Below are positions 1 to 5,155 of a DNA stretch of 5,155 nucleotides, one piece after another (the stretch's first letter is position 1; each line of letters opens with the position of its first letter). The translations under genes and the position numbers were made by a program. Origin of the DNA: Bdellovibrio sp. CG10_big_fil_rev_8_21_14_0_10_47_8 (GTDB lineage Bacteria > Bdellovibrionota > Bdellovibrionia > Bdellovibrionales > Bdellovibrionaceae); assembly GCA_002773975.1 (NCBI GenBank), contig PEZR01000061.1, forward strand, positions 1-5,155, in the 5' to 3' direction. A model generated the notes under the pieces. The model worked only from the letters and a program-made list of their open reading frames with translations, ran no database searches and was not told where the DNA came from.

Positions 1-436
1 CCAGTAGCAGCATGGGAAGGATTGGCCACAAAGAGCCTCCAGCAAGAGCCGTGATGATCACCGCTGGCTGTTGAGGGCTTGGAGACATCGCGGACAAGAG
101 AACCACAATGCTCCCGTGGGCCTTAAAAAAGTCCTCCATCCAGATCCACAAGGATGAATCGAACATGGAAGGCCAAATATCCCGAAAAACCTCCACGCCG
201 ATCCAGTGGACCAAAAAGCCAATTGAAAAGGCCCCAAGAGCCGAGCCCAAGGTAAAGGCAAAAACCAAGCGAAGCCAGCGTTTGGGGCTGATCAAAATGC
301 TAGAGACCAGCATCCCGTCCACCGGAAGAACGATCACAAAGTGATCCATCGCCGCCAAAATCGCCATAACAGGAGGGTACCACCAGCAGTCCACATATTT
401 TTGAAAGGATTGAATCTTCTGAACGACTCGTTTCAT
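1..436 (-). CDS. YqaA/DedA-like (VTT domain) inner-membrane protein, 3' end outside window
   Basis: This is an open frame of 145 codons with no stop, running off the left edge, so the C-terminus is missing. The ATG lies in the junction ATGA shared with the dedA stop (433-436), which indicates translational coupling; there is no well-spaced Shine-Dalgarno of its own. The visible protein begins MKRVVQKIQ and is hydrophobic at about residues 23-50 and 55-80, with a further hydrophobic stretch from about 110. The segment LPVDGMLVSSILISPKRW (37-54) followed by TLGSALGA (62-69) resembles the re-entrant loop and helix of YqaA-like proteins. HGSIVVLLSAMSPSPQQP (107-124) followed by ALAGG resembles their 'G...SP.P.......AGA' second half. 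The acidic residue usual before the first loop proline appears here as Asp31 or Asp40. The family is thought to act in lipid or carrier movement across the inner membrane. The family call is by motif impression; the substrate is unknown. Confidence 0.75.
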   Translation of the reverse strand, partial: MKRVVQKIQSFQKYVDCWWYPPVMAILAAMDHFVIVLPVDGMLVSSILISPKRWLRLVFAFTLGSALGAFSIGFLVHWIGVEVFRDIWPSMFDSSLWIWMEDFFKAHGSIVVLLSAMSPSPQQPAVIITALAGGSLWPILPMLLL

Positions 437-1098
437 GCCCTTTTGAATCTCAGCCGAACATACTCGATGATGATCGGCAAAACAGACACTCCGATCACTC
501 CAAAGATCACGATATGAAAATTGGTTTTCACTGCCGGCAAATTACCAAAATAATAGCCTGCGATCATAAAAATAGAGATCCAGACAATAGCCCCTGCGAC
601 ATTGCTGATGATAAAAGATCGATACCTCATTGTGCCAATACCCGCGACAAAGGGAACAAAAGTTCGCACGATCGGTACAAAACGACCCAGAATGATCGCC
701 TTGGCGCCATATCGATCATAAAAAGCCTGTGCTTTGAGCAGATGACTTCTTTTAAAAAATCGCGAGTCCTCTTGCTTAAAAACCGCCGGCCCCATTTTTG
801 AACCGATCCAATAGTTTAAGCTATCTCCGATAATGGCGGCCACGATCAGCAAGGGCAACATGACCTCGACCTGGATTCCATTTCCCAAAGCCGCCAGAGC
901 TCCCAGTGCAAAAAGCAGAGAATCCCCCGGTAAAAAGGGAGTCACAACCAAGCCCGTCTCTGCAAAGATAATGAGAAACATGACCAGGTAAAGCCAAGGT
1001 CCCATCCACTCCACCCAAACCGTCAAGGTCTGATCAAGGTGCAGAATGAGGTGCATAATTTCAGAGATAAAACTGGTGAAGACCACTAGTACTTCCAT
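433..1098 (-). CDS. dedA: DedA family inner-membrane protein
   Basis: From the ATG at 1098 the product is 221 residues, close to the 219 of E. coli DedA, which it resembles along its whole length. Signatures are FAETGLVVTPFLPGDSLLF (45-63) with Glu47 and Asp59, IIGDSLNYWIG (89-99) with Asp92, and GRFVPIVRTFVPFVAG (from 138) with Arg139 and Arg145. These acidic and arginine residues correspond to those needed for function in characterised DedA proteins. It ends in a basic tail RLRFKRA. The family consists of polytopic inner-membrane proteins with two re-entrant loops, linked to undecaprenyl-phosphate or phospholipid flipping, membrane potential and drug resistance. The start is uncertain: in-frame ATGs also occur at 1125 and 1107, and a GTG at 1086 is preceded by GGAAG at 5-base spacing and would give 217 residues. 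The gene is the first of a two-gene unit with the overlapping YqaA-like gene. Confidence 0.93.
   Translation of the reverse strand: MEVLVVFTSFISEIMHLILHLDQTLTVWVEWMGPWLYLVMFLIIFAETGLVVTPFLPGDSLLFALGALAALGNGIQVEVMLPLLIVAAIIGDSLNYWIGSKMGPAVFKQEDSRFFKRSHLLKAQAFYDRYGAKAIILGRFVPIVRTFVPFVAGIGTMRYRSFIISNVAGAIVWISIFMIAGYYFGNLPAVKTNFHIVIFGVIGVSVLPIIIEYVRLRFKRA
1054..1059 (+). promoter_or_regulatory. candidate promoter (-10 box) of the amidotransferase gene
   Basis: CATAAT matches five of six bases of the sigma-70 -10 consensus. A poor -35 (TGATCA, 1031-1036) sits 17 bases upstream. A start near 1066 would give a leader of about 58 bases to the ATG at 1124. The site lies inside the dedA reading frame, because only a few tens of bases separate the two divergent starts. 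Confidence 0.28.
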
Positions 1099-1123
1099 AA
1101 ACTTCATGCTACTGAACGGACCC

Positions 1124-1831
1124 ATGAAGACACAAGGAAATCCCAGCAAAAAAGCTCTTATTTTACAACATGCCCCCGAAGACCCACCTGGGACTTTGCT
1201 TCCATGGTTTGAAAAGCAGGCGATCACTCCGGTGGTGTTTGAAACTTACCTTGGCAAGGTCTGGCCCAAAGTTGAAGACTACGATTTGGTAATCGCACTG
1301 GGTGGCGTGATGAACGTGGATCAGGAAGACAGGTTTCCGTGGCTTCGTGAAGAAAAGGAACTGCTTCGCCAAAGCATTGCGCTCAAGAAAAAAACTTTGG
1401 GTCTCTGTCTTGGTGGGCAATTGATCGCGGAAGTTTTGGGATCTCCTGTTCATCGCCATGACCATTGGGAAGTGGGCTGGCATTCTGTTAAAATCAACAA
1501 TGAACATCCTTTTTTGCGGAACTCTGCCCCGTCGGTCCCCGTGTTCCAGTACCATGGCTACCGCTTTCACCTGCCTCCTCTCTGCGTGCGTCTCGCCAGC
1601 AATGAAGCCTGCTCTGAGCAGGGCTTTGCATTTGAAAATCATGTGGCTGGCTTTCAATTTCATCCGGAATCCACCGTCCCCTGGATTCATTATTGCGCAG
1701 ACAGTCTTCGCGAAGAAAAACTTCAGGGCCAATTTGTGCAGAAACCAGAAGAGCTTCTTGAGCAAATTCAGCTGCAGACTCAACTTCAGAGCTGGTTTCA
1801 TTCGTTTTTAGATCAATTCTACTTGGCTTGA
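1124..1831 (+). CDS. stand-alone class I glutamine amidotransferase (GMP-synthase-like GATase domain)
   Basis: The 235-residue product is a single class I glutamine amidotransferase domain. Visible features are ALILQHAPEDPPG (11-23), the oxyanion-side ALGGVMNVDQEDRFPWL (58-74), the nucleophile elbow GLCLGGQ with Cys95, and FQFHPE with His180 and Glu182, so the Cys-His-Glu triad is complete. The family takes ammonia from glutamine and passes it to a synthase or transfers it to an acceptor. Unlike GuaA there is no ATP-pyrophosphatase or dimerisation domain, so this is not GMP synthase; proteins of this kind (COG0518-like) mostly have unknown acceptors. A hydrophobic and glutamine-rich C-terminal helix follows the domain. 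The ATG at 1124 was chosen because the domain begins at residue 11; GGA at 1118-1120 is a poor, close ribosome site, and an in-frame ATG at 1106 is an alternative. It runs head-to-head with dedA and is followed after 88 bases by lon. Confidence 0.9.
   Translation: MKTQGNPSKKALILQHAPEDPPGTLLPWFEKQAITPVVFETYLGKVWPKVEDYDLVIALGGVMNVDQEDRFPWLREEKELLRQSIALKKKTLGLCLGGQLIAEVLGSPVHRHDHWEVGWHSVKINNEHPFLRNSAPSVPVFQYHGYRFHLPPLCVRLASNEACSEQGFAFENHVAGFQFHPESTVPWIHYCADSLREEKLQGQFVQKPEELLEQIQLQTQLQSWFHSFLDQFYLA
1160..1165 (-). promoter_or_regulatory. candidate dedA promoter (-10 box)
   Basis: On the minus strand this reads TAAAAT, five of six matches to the sigma-70 -10 box, with transcription expected from about 1153. 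That would give a leader of roughly 45-65 bases before the dedA starts. No good -35 is seen at 16-18 bases. It lies inside the first codons of the divergent amidotransferase gene, as any dedA promoter must. It is weak evidence on its own. Confidence 0.28.
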
Positions 1832-1836
1832 CAGTC

Positions 1837-1866
1837 GCTGATTCATTGCCAAATTCACCCATGTAA
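1837..1866 (+). promoter_or_regulatory. candidate heat-shock-type promoter of lon
   Basis: ACCCATGTAA (1857-1866) resembles the sigma-32 -10 element (CCCCATnTA). Thirteen bases upstream is a partial -35, CTGATT (1838-1843), with three of six matches to TTGAAA. A perfect sigma-70 -35, TTGACA, lies at 1828-1833 across the amidotransferase stop codon, but no good -10 follows it at 16-18 bases. lon is a classical heat-shock gene in enterobacteria, which makes the first reading attractive. Transcription would begin near 1870, just before the leader hairpin. Confidence 0.3.
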
Positions 1867-1875
1867 ACCTCAACA

Positions 1876-1898
1876 GACAAAGTCATGAAGACTTTGTC
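1876..1898 (+). promoter_or_regulatory. perfect 9-bp inverted repeat in the lon leader
   Basis: The arms GACAAAGTC (1876-1884) and GACTTTGTC (1890-1898) are exact inverted repeats around a 5-base loop ATGAA. The element ends 21 bases before the lon ATG and no T-run follows, so it is not an obvious terminator of the amidotransferase gene. It could be an operator dyad or a 5'-leader hairpin controlling lon translation or mRNA stability. It does not match the CIRCE or CtsR elements known for heat-shock genes. The repeat is directly visible; its role is inferred. Confidence 0.55.
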
Positions 1899-1910
1899 GC
1901 TGAAAACGAT

Positions 1911-1914
1911 GGAG
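1911..1914 (+). promoter_or_regulatory. ribosome binding site fixing the lon start
   Basis: GGAG sits 5 bases before the ATG at 1920. A GTG at 1914 is also in frame and would add two residues (MN), but it overlaps this site and has nothing suitable upstream, so ATG 1920 is preferred. Confidence 0.65.
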
Positions 1915-1919
1915 TGAAT

Positions 1920-4319
1920 ATGCCGTTACCTCAGGGATTGTTGCCAATTATTGCTTTAAAAAATACCGTGATTTATCCAGGCTTGACCCAAGTGATCAAG
2001 GTCGGGCGAGATCGCAGCGTCGCTGCGCTCAAAAAAGCCGAAAAGAATGGTTTTTGGATTTTGGCAATTCAGCAAAAGCCTAAAAGTGTAGACGCCGCGA
2101 AGGACCAAGGAGCTGAACCCCAAGACCTTTACAACACCGGGACGATTTGCCGTATCGACTCGATGAAAGGAACCGCGGAGTCTGGCTACCAGGTCGTTCT
2201 ACGTGGCATGAGCCGAGCCTATATCGATCAGATTCATATCGAAGACGAGGCTTATCTTCAAGGAAACTGCACCAGCCTGGAAGACATCAACGAAATGAGC
2301 AAACCGACTGAGCAGGCTCTGCTGGATAGCTTGAAAACTCTTTCCAAAGAGATCTTACACCTGGTTCCAACCAATACGGACCAGATGGAAGAATTGGTGA
2401 ACTCCATTGATGACTTGTCCTATTTGAGTTCTTTGTGTGCCGGAAATATCGACATAGACCTCGAGAAAAAACAAAAAATTCTTGAAGCTAGGAATGTTCA
2501 AGAGCGTGTTCTTTATCTTTTGCAGATTATGCAGGACTTCAAAGAGGGCCTCACCGTTCAGGCAGAGATTCGCGGAAAATTGCATCAGAAATTTGGAGAA
2601 GCTCAAAGACAAACGATCTTACGAGAACAACTCAAAGCCATTCGCGAAGAACTGGGCGAAGGTGATGAATCCAGTCTCGAGGACAAACTTCGCAGAAAAA
2701 TTGAAGCTGCTGGAATGCCCGAAGAAACACAAAAAGTGGCGGAACAAGAACTCAAACGCCTCGGAGAGCTCGGTGCCCAATCCCCAGAGTCTCATATTAT
2801 TCGCAATTATCTGGAGCTTTTGACCGCACTTCCCTGGAGCAAGTCTTCGGTTGAAAAGGAAATTGACCTTGATTCTGCTCGAAATATTCTGGAAGAGGAT
2901 CATTATGGTTTAGAAAAAGTAAAAAAGAGAATCATTCAACACCTTGCGGTTTTGAAACTCAAAAAACAAAATAAAGGTTCAATTCTATTGCTGGTGGGCC
3001 CTCCGGGAGTGGGTAAAACTTCCTTGGGGCAAAGCATAGCACGGTCCTTGGATCGAAAATTTGCAAGAGTCAGTCTGGGCGGAGTGCGCGATGACGCCGA
3101 GGTGCGCGGTCACCGTCGGACTTATGTCGGCGCGATGCCTGGTCGTATTATTCAAGGTCTTAAACGCGCCGGCGAAAACAATCCAGTTTTTTTACTTGAT
3201 GAAATTGACAAGATGTCGAGAGCTTTCAGTGGCGACCCCGCGTCCGCCCTGCTCGAGGTTTTGGATCCCGAACAAAATGCAACATTCCTAGATCATTACC
3301 TGGATGTTCCTTTTGATCTATCCAAGGTGTTTTTCATTGCAACTGCAAACAGTCTCGACAGCATCCCAGGCCCGCTGTTGGATCGAATGGAGATTATTGA
3401 TCTCTCGGGATACACAACCGCCGAGAAGCTGCATATTGCGAAGAAACATTTAATTCCTCAGCAATTGAAAGAGCATGGCATTGATTCCCAACAGTTGACT
3501 TTGAGTGATGAGACGCTTCTTCGAATCATCACTAGCTATACCCGCGAGGCTGGAGTTCGAGATTTACAGCGAAGAATTTCGACGGTGATTCGAGCTTCGA
3601 GTGAAAGAATTCTGAGTTCGGAGCCAAAACCGATCTCGGTGTCCGTCCCTCATTTAGATGAAATTCTGGGTTCAGAAAAATTCACCTATGAAATTGCGGA
3701 ATCGATGCATCCTCCAGGGGTTGTAACAGGTCTTGCTTGGACGCCCGTGGGTGGGGACATTTTATTTGTCGAAGCCACTGCGATGCCAGGAAAGGGTGAA
3801 CTCTTGATCACGGGACAACTGGGCGAGGTTATGAAAGAGTCTGCGCAAATTGCTCTGAGTTTAATTCGCTCCCACCAAGCAGACCTACGATGCAAACTAG
3901 ACCTGAGCAAAACGGACTTTCATATTCATGTTCCAGCCGGTGCTGTGCCCAAGGACGGACCGTCTGCCGGAGTCACTCTGCTGACGGCATTGGCTTCTTT
4001 GGTGTCGGGTCGAGCTGTCAATCCCCGTCTAGCAATGACTGGCGAAGTGACTTTGCGAGGAGCGGTTACGCCGATTGGCGGCGTTAAAGAGAAAGTCATC
4101 GCAGCCCATCGGGCCGGCATTGAAGTTGTTTTCTTGCCGAAGAAAAACGAGAAGGATTTAAAGGACATCCCTCAGGAAGTTCGCCAGAGTCTTCAATTTC
4201 ACTTCATTGAAAATATCAGTGAGCTGCTATCAAAAGCATTGGGAATTGAAACTTGGCTCCAAGGGGTTAGCTACACACAGTCCCCCTCCCCTGAAAATCA
4301 AAAGGCTCCCTACGCTTAG
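1920..4319 (+). CDS. lon: ATP-dependent endopeptidase Lon (LonA type)
   Basis: The product is a complete 799-residue LonA, against 784 in E. coli. Lon is a cytoplasmic hexamer that unfolds and degrades misfolded and selected regulatory proteins using ATP. In order: the N-terminal LON substrate-binding domain (about 7-200, starting LPIIALKNTVIYPG), a helical, coiled-coil-like linker (about 200-300), the AAA+ module with Walker A GPPGVGKT (360-367, Lys366), Walker B FLLDEID (Asp427, Glu428), sensor-1 Asn477, arginine finger Arg489 in LLDRMEI and sensor-2 Arg547 in REAGVRDLQ, and then the S16 protease domain with Ser682 in KDGPSAG and Lys725 in GGVKEK, the catalytic dyad. The sensor-1 loop (NSLDSIPGPLLDR) has one residue more than the E. 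coli form. The C-terminal tail after about residue 775 is short and polar, and its final codons lie inside a terminator hairpin. It is probably transcribed alone from its own leader; co-transcription with the upstream amidotransferase is possible. Confidence 0.98.
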   Translation: MPLPQGLLPIIALKNTVIYPGLTQVIKVGRDRSVAALKKAEKNGFWILAIQQKPKSVDAAKDQGAEPQDLYNTGTICRIDSMKGTAESGYQVVLRGMSRAYIDQIHIEDEAYLQGNCTSLEDINEMSKPTEQALLDSLKTLSKEILHLVPTNTDQMEELVNSIDDLSYLSSLCAGNIDIDLEKKQKILEARNVQERVLYLLQIMQDFKEGLTVQAEIRGKLHQKFGEAQRQTILREQLKAIREELGEGDESSLEDKLRRKIEAAGMPEETQKVAEQELKRLGELGAQSPESHIIRNYLELLTALPWSKSSVEKEIDLDSARNILEEDHYGLEKVKKRIIQHLAVLKLKKQNKGSILLLVGPPGVGKTSLGQSIARSLDRKFARVSLGGVRDDAEVRGHRRTYVGAMPGRIIQGLKRAGENNPVFLLDEIDKMSRAFSGDPASALLEVLDPEQNATFLDHYLDVPFDLSKVFFIATANSLDSIPGPLLDRMEIIDLSGYTTAEKLHIAKKHLIPQQLKEHGIDSQQLTLSDETLLRIITSYTREAGVRDLQRRISTVIRASSERILSSEPKPISVSVPHLDEILGSEKFTYEIAESMHPPGVVTGLAWTPVGGDILFVEATAMPGKGELLITGQLGEVMKESAQIALSLIRSHQADLRCKLDLSKTDFHIHVPAGAVPKDGPSAGVTLLTALASLVSGRAVNPRLAMTGEVTLRGAVTPIGGVKEKVIAAHRAGIEVVFLPKKNEKDLKDIPQEVRQSLQFHFIENISELLSKALGIETWLQGVSYTQSPSPENQKAPYA

Positions 4320-4333
4320 GGAGCCTTTTGATT
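4296..4333. terminator. bidirectional rho-independent terminator between lon and yceI
   Basis: A perfect 16-bp stem (4296-4311 with 4318-4333) encloses the 6-base loop ACGCTT. The GC-rich core GGCTCCCT/AGGGAGCC is flanked by AAAA on one side and TTTT on the other, so a U-run follows the hairpin in either direction: TTTTGATT for lon and TTTTGATTTT for yceI. The lon stop codon TAG (4317-4319) and the seven codons before it lie in the structure. On the other strand the hairpin begins about 27 bases after the yceI stop. Confidence 0.92.
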
Positions 4334-4359
4334 GATCCACTTGAATATTCTAATTTTTC

Positions 4360-4950
4360 TTATTTTTTTGCTTTGTTGGCTTCGCCTTCGACTTCAATCA
4401 TGACATCTTCGCTGACAGCAAGGCCACCTTTGTCCAAGGTCTTGTTCCAGCTGACGCCCCAATCTTTCCGATTGATCTTGCCGGCCAACGAGAATCCAAC
4501 TTTTTCATTTCCAGAGGGATCTACAACACTTCCGCCGTAAGTTAAATCCAAAGTAACAGGCTTTGTTACCCCTCGGAGAGTAAGATCTCCACTGACTTTT
4601 ACCGTCTGATCTTTTTTAACCACGACCTTATTCGCGGTAAAGGTCATTGTTGGAAATTTTTTGGCATCGAAAAAGTCTGGCGAAGAAAGATGGTCATCTC
4701 GCTTTTTATTGTTCGTATCAATAGAGCCCACCTCAACTTTGACATTGATTTTTGAAACTTCGTTTTTCTTTTCATCAAAATCAAAGCTGCCTTCAAATTT
4801 GTTAAAACGTCCTTTGACCTTGGAAACAACCATGTGCTTCACCGAAAAGCCGACGACCGAATGAGCCGTATCTAAGCTGTAGCTAGCGGCATCCACCACC
4901 GCAGATAAAAATAAACCCAGTACCAAAGTCGCACGAAAAAGCATCTTCAT
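4360..4950 (-). CDS. YceI family periplasmic lipid-binding-fold protein
   Basis: The product is 196 residues, near the 191 of E. coli YceI. A signal peptide (MKMLFRATLVLGLFLSAVVDA, 1-21) has a basic start and hydrophobic core, with likely cleavage after Ala21, so the mature protein is periplasmic. The domain then shows the family hallmarks: SYSLDTAHSVVGFSVKH, the motif DDHLSSPDFFDAKKFPTMTF, and LTLRGVTKPVTLDL near the end of the barrel. YceI proteins form a lipocalin-like beta-barrel, and structures of homologues hold a polyisoprenoid; the physiological role is unsettled (stress, acid and pH response, lipid carrier binding). ATG 4950 is chosen over an upstream ATG at 5022 because a strong AAGGAGG precedes it and the signal peptide starts there. 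The mature protein is lysine-rich. It is convergent with lon and divergent from the patatin gene. Confidence 0.95.
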   Translation of the reverse strand: MKMLFRATLVLGLFLSAVVDAASYSLDTAHSVVGFSVKHMVVSKVKGRFNKFEGSFDFDEKKNEVSKINVKVEVGSIDTNNKKRDDHLSSPDFFDAKKFPTMTFTANKVVVKKDQTVKVSGDLTLRGVTKPVTLDLTYGGSVVDPSGNEKVGFSLAGKINRKDWGVSWNKTLDKGGLAVSEDVMIEVEGEANKAKK

Positions 4951-4956
4951 TTTTTG

Positions 4957-4963
4957 CCTCCTT
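4957..4963 (-). promoter_or_regulatory. strong ribosome binding site of the yceI-family gene
   Basis: The minus strand reads AAGGAGG with 6 bases to the ATG at 4950. It is by far the best Shine-Dalgarno in the window and settles the start; high protein output is likely. Confidence 0.9.
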
Positions 4964-4975
4964 GAGTTGGCAAGC

Positions 4976-4984
4976 AGTATACCA
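4976..4984 (-). promoter_or_regulatory. extended -10 promoter of the yceI-family gene
   Basis: The minus strand reads TGGTATACT: a TATACT -10 box (five of six) with the TGn extension. The -35 position (about 4999-5004) is poor (CTAGCT), which is usual for extended -10 promoters. Transcription would begin about 4969, leaving a leader of roughly 20 bases that just includes the ribosome site. The -35 region falls in the centre of a dyad element. Confidence 0.6.
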
Positions 4985-4987
4985 AAT

Positions 4988-5015
4988 GAAAAATAGACAG
5001 CTAGCTTTATTTTTC
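4988..5015. repeat. nested palindrome between the yceI and patatin promoters
   Basis: The outer arms GAAAAATA (4988-4995) and TATTTTTC (5008-5015) are perfect inverted repeats. Between them lies the 8-base palindrome AGCTAGCT (4999-5006), offset from the exact centre by one base. The element covers the -35 position of the yceI promoter and the spacer of the predicted patatin promoter, so it is a candidate operator for both. The protein that would bind is unknown. Confidence 0.5.
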
Positions 5016-5023
5016 TGTACAAT
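4994..5023 (+). promoter_or_regulatory. predicted promoter of the patatin-like gene
   Basis: TAGACA (4994-4999, five of six matches to the -35) and TACAAT (5018-5023, five of six matches to the -10) are separated by 18 bases. The expected transcription start, 7-8 bases beyond the -10, falls at about 5030-5031, on the ATG itself, which would give a leaderless mRNA. Confidence 0.5.
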
Positions 5024-5030
5024 GAATCTT

Positions 5031-5155
5031 ATGAAAGCACTTGTCTTATCTGGCGGAGGAGCTCGCGGAGCCTATCAGGTTGGCGTCATCCAAGCTATCG
5101 CCGAGATCGCCAAAGAAAATCATCTCAAAAATCCTTTTGAATTTTTTTGTGGCGT
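5031..5155 (+). CDS. patatin-like phospholipase, N-terminal part (runs off right edge)
   Basis: The 41 visible codons begin MKALVLSGGGARGAYQVGVI. SGGGARGAY (7-15) is the glycine-rich oxyanion-hole motif of patatin-like phospholipases (RssA/YlbK-like). The window ends in FFCG plus two bases, just where the family's GxSxG nucleophile elbow is expected, so the catalytic Ser and Asp cannot be seen. Such proteins are serine-aspartate dyad acyl hydrolases acting on phospholipids or other esters. No signal peptide is present, so it is cytoplasmic or peripheral to the membrane unless later sequence says otherwise. An in-frame ATG at 5022 would add MNL; ATG 5031 is preferred because it fits the family start and the predicted transcription start. 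Neither start has a Shine-Dalgarno. It is divergent from yceI across 80 bases. Confidence 0.9.
   Translation, partial: MKALVLSGGGARGAYQVGVIQAIAEIAKENHLKNPFEFFCG

Noticed and set aside
1099..1227. N-terminal extension of DedA up to base 1227
   Set aside because: It would make the protein about 43 residues longer than the family, is cysteine- and glycine-rich without family similarity, and lies fully inside the amidotransferase gene.
1163..1801. A 212-codon open frame on the minus strand opposite the amidotransferase gene
   Set aside because: The plus-strand frame has an intact catalytic triad and family-wide similarity; the minus frame shows no recognisable domain and is a shadow.
1876..1898. 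The lon leader hairpin as terminator of the amidotransferase gene or as a CIRCE element
   Set aside because: No T-run follows the stem, the stem is only moderately GC-rich, and the arms do not resemble the CIRCE sequence TTAGCACTC/GAGTGCTAA.
2013..2027. Inverted repeat CGCAGCG-T-CGCTGCG inside lon
   Set aside because: It is short, falls within codons for the LON domain (RSVAAL) and has no nearby promoter or start; chance is the simplest explanation.
4951..5022. N-terminal extension of the YceI-family protein to the ATG at 5022
   Set aside because: The extension would cross the extended -10 promoter and the strong AAGGAGG site and would bury the signal peptide inside the protein.
1..5155. 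CRISPR array, insertion sequence, tRNA, toxin-antitoxin or phage-defence cassette
   Set aside because: No regular direct repeats, transposase motifs, cloverleaf or paired small genes were seen; the coding sequence is accounted for by six housekeeping or envelope genes.

Overview
The window reads as ordinary, gene-dense bacterial chromosome from a Gram-negative organism. The base composition is moderate, by eye a little under 50% GC. A YceI-family protein with a signal peptide and a DedA protein very close to the proteobacterial form point to a proteobacterium or relative. The mix of a DedA/YqaA-like pair, a lone class I amidotransferase, Lon, YceI and patatin would fit a Bdellovibrio-like (Bdellovibrionota) genome. 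That placement is an impression from protein flavour, not something the window proves. I see no mobile element, tRNA, rRNA or CRISPR array.

Layout from left to right. (1) Minus strand, 1-1098: a two-gene unit of dedA followed by a second VTT-like (YqaA-like) membrane protein gene that leaves the window at base 1. The two overlap by an ATGA junction. (2) Plus strand, 1124-1831: a stand-alone class I glutamine amidotransferase head-to-head with dedA, with so little space between them that each promoter must lie inside the other gene's 5' end. (3) Plus strand, 1920-4319: a complete LonA protease with all catalytic residues. Its 88-base leader holds a perfect 9-bp hairpin and a possible heat-shock-type promoter. 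(4) 4296-4333: a strong bidirectional terminator that overlaps the last codons of lon and serves the convergent yceI. (5) Minus strand, 4360-4950: yceI, a secreted isoprenoid-binding-fold protein with a clear ribosome binding site and extended -10 promoter. (6) Plus strand, from 5031: the first 41 codons of a patatin-like phospholipase, divergent from yceI, with a dyad element between the two promoters.

How the genes relate: Lon is the ATP-dependent protein quality-control protease of the cytoplasm. DedA and its neighbour are inner-membrane proteins of the lipid-carrier flippase/scramblase superfamily, YceI is a periplasmic lipid-binding-type protein, and patatin is a lipid acyl hydrolase. 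Most of the non-Lon genes are therefore connected with membranes or lipids, but only the dedA pair is clearly one transcription unit. I found no convincing undescribed system. The points worth a second look are regulatory: the dyad between yceI and patatin, the lon leader hairpin, the terminator embedded in lon, and the interleaved dedA/amidotransferase starts.
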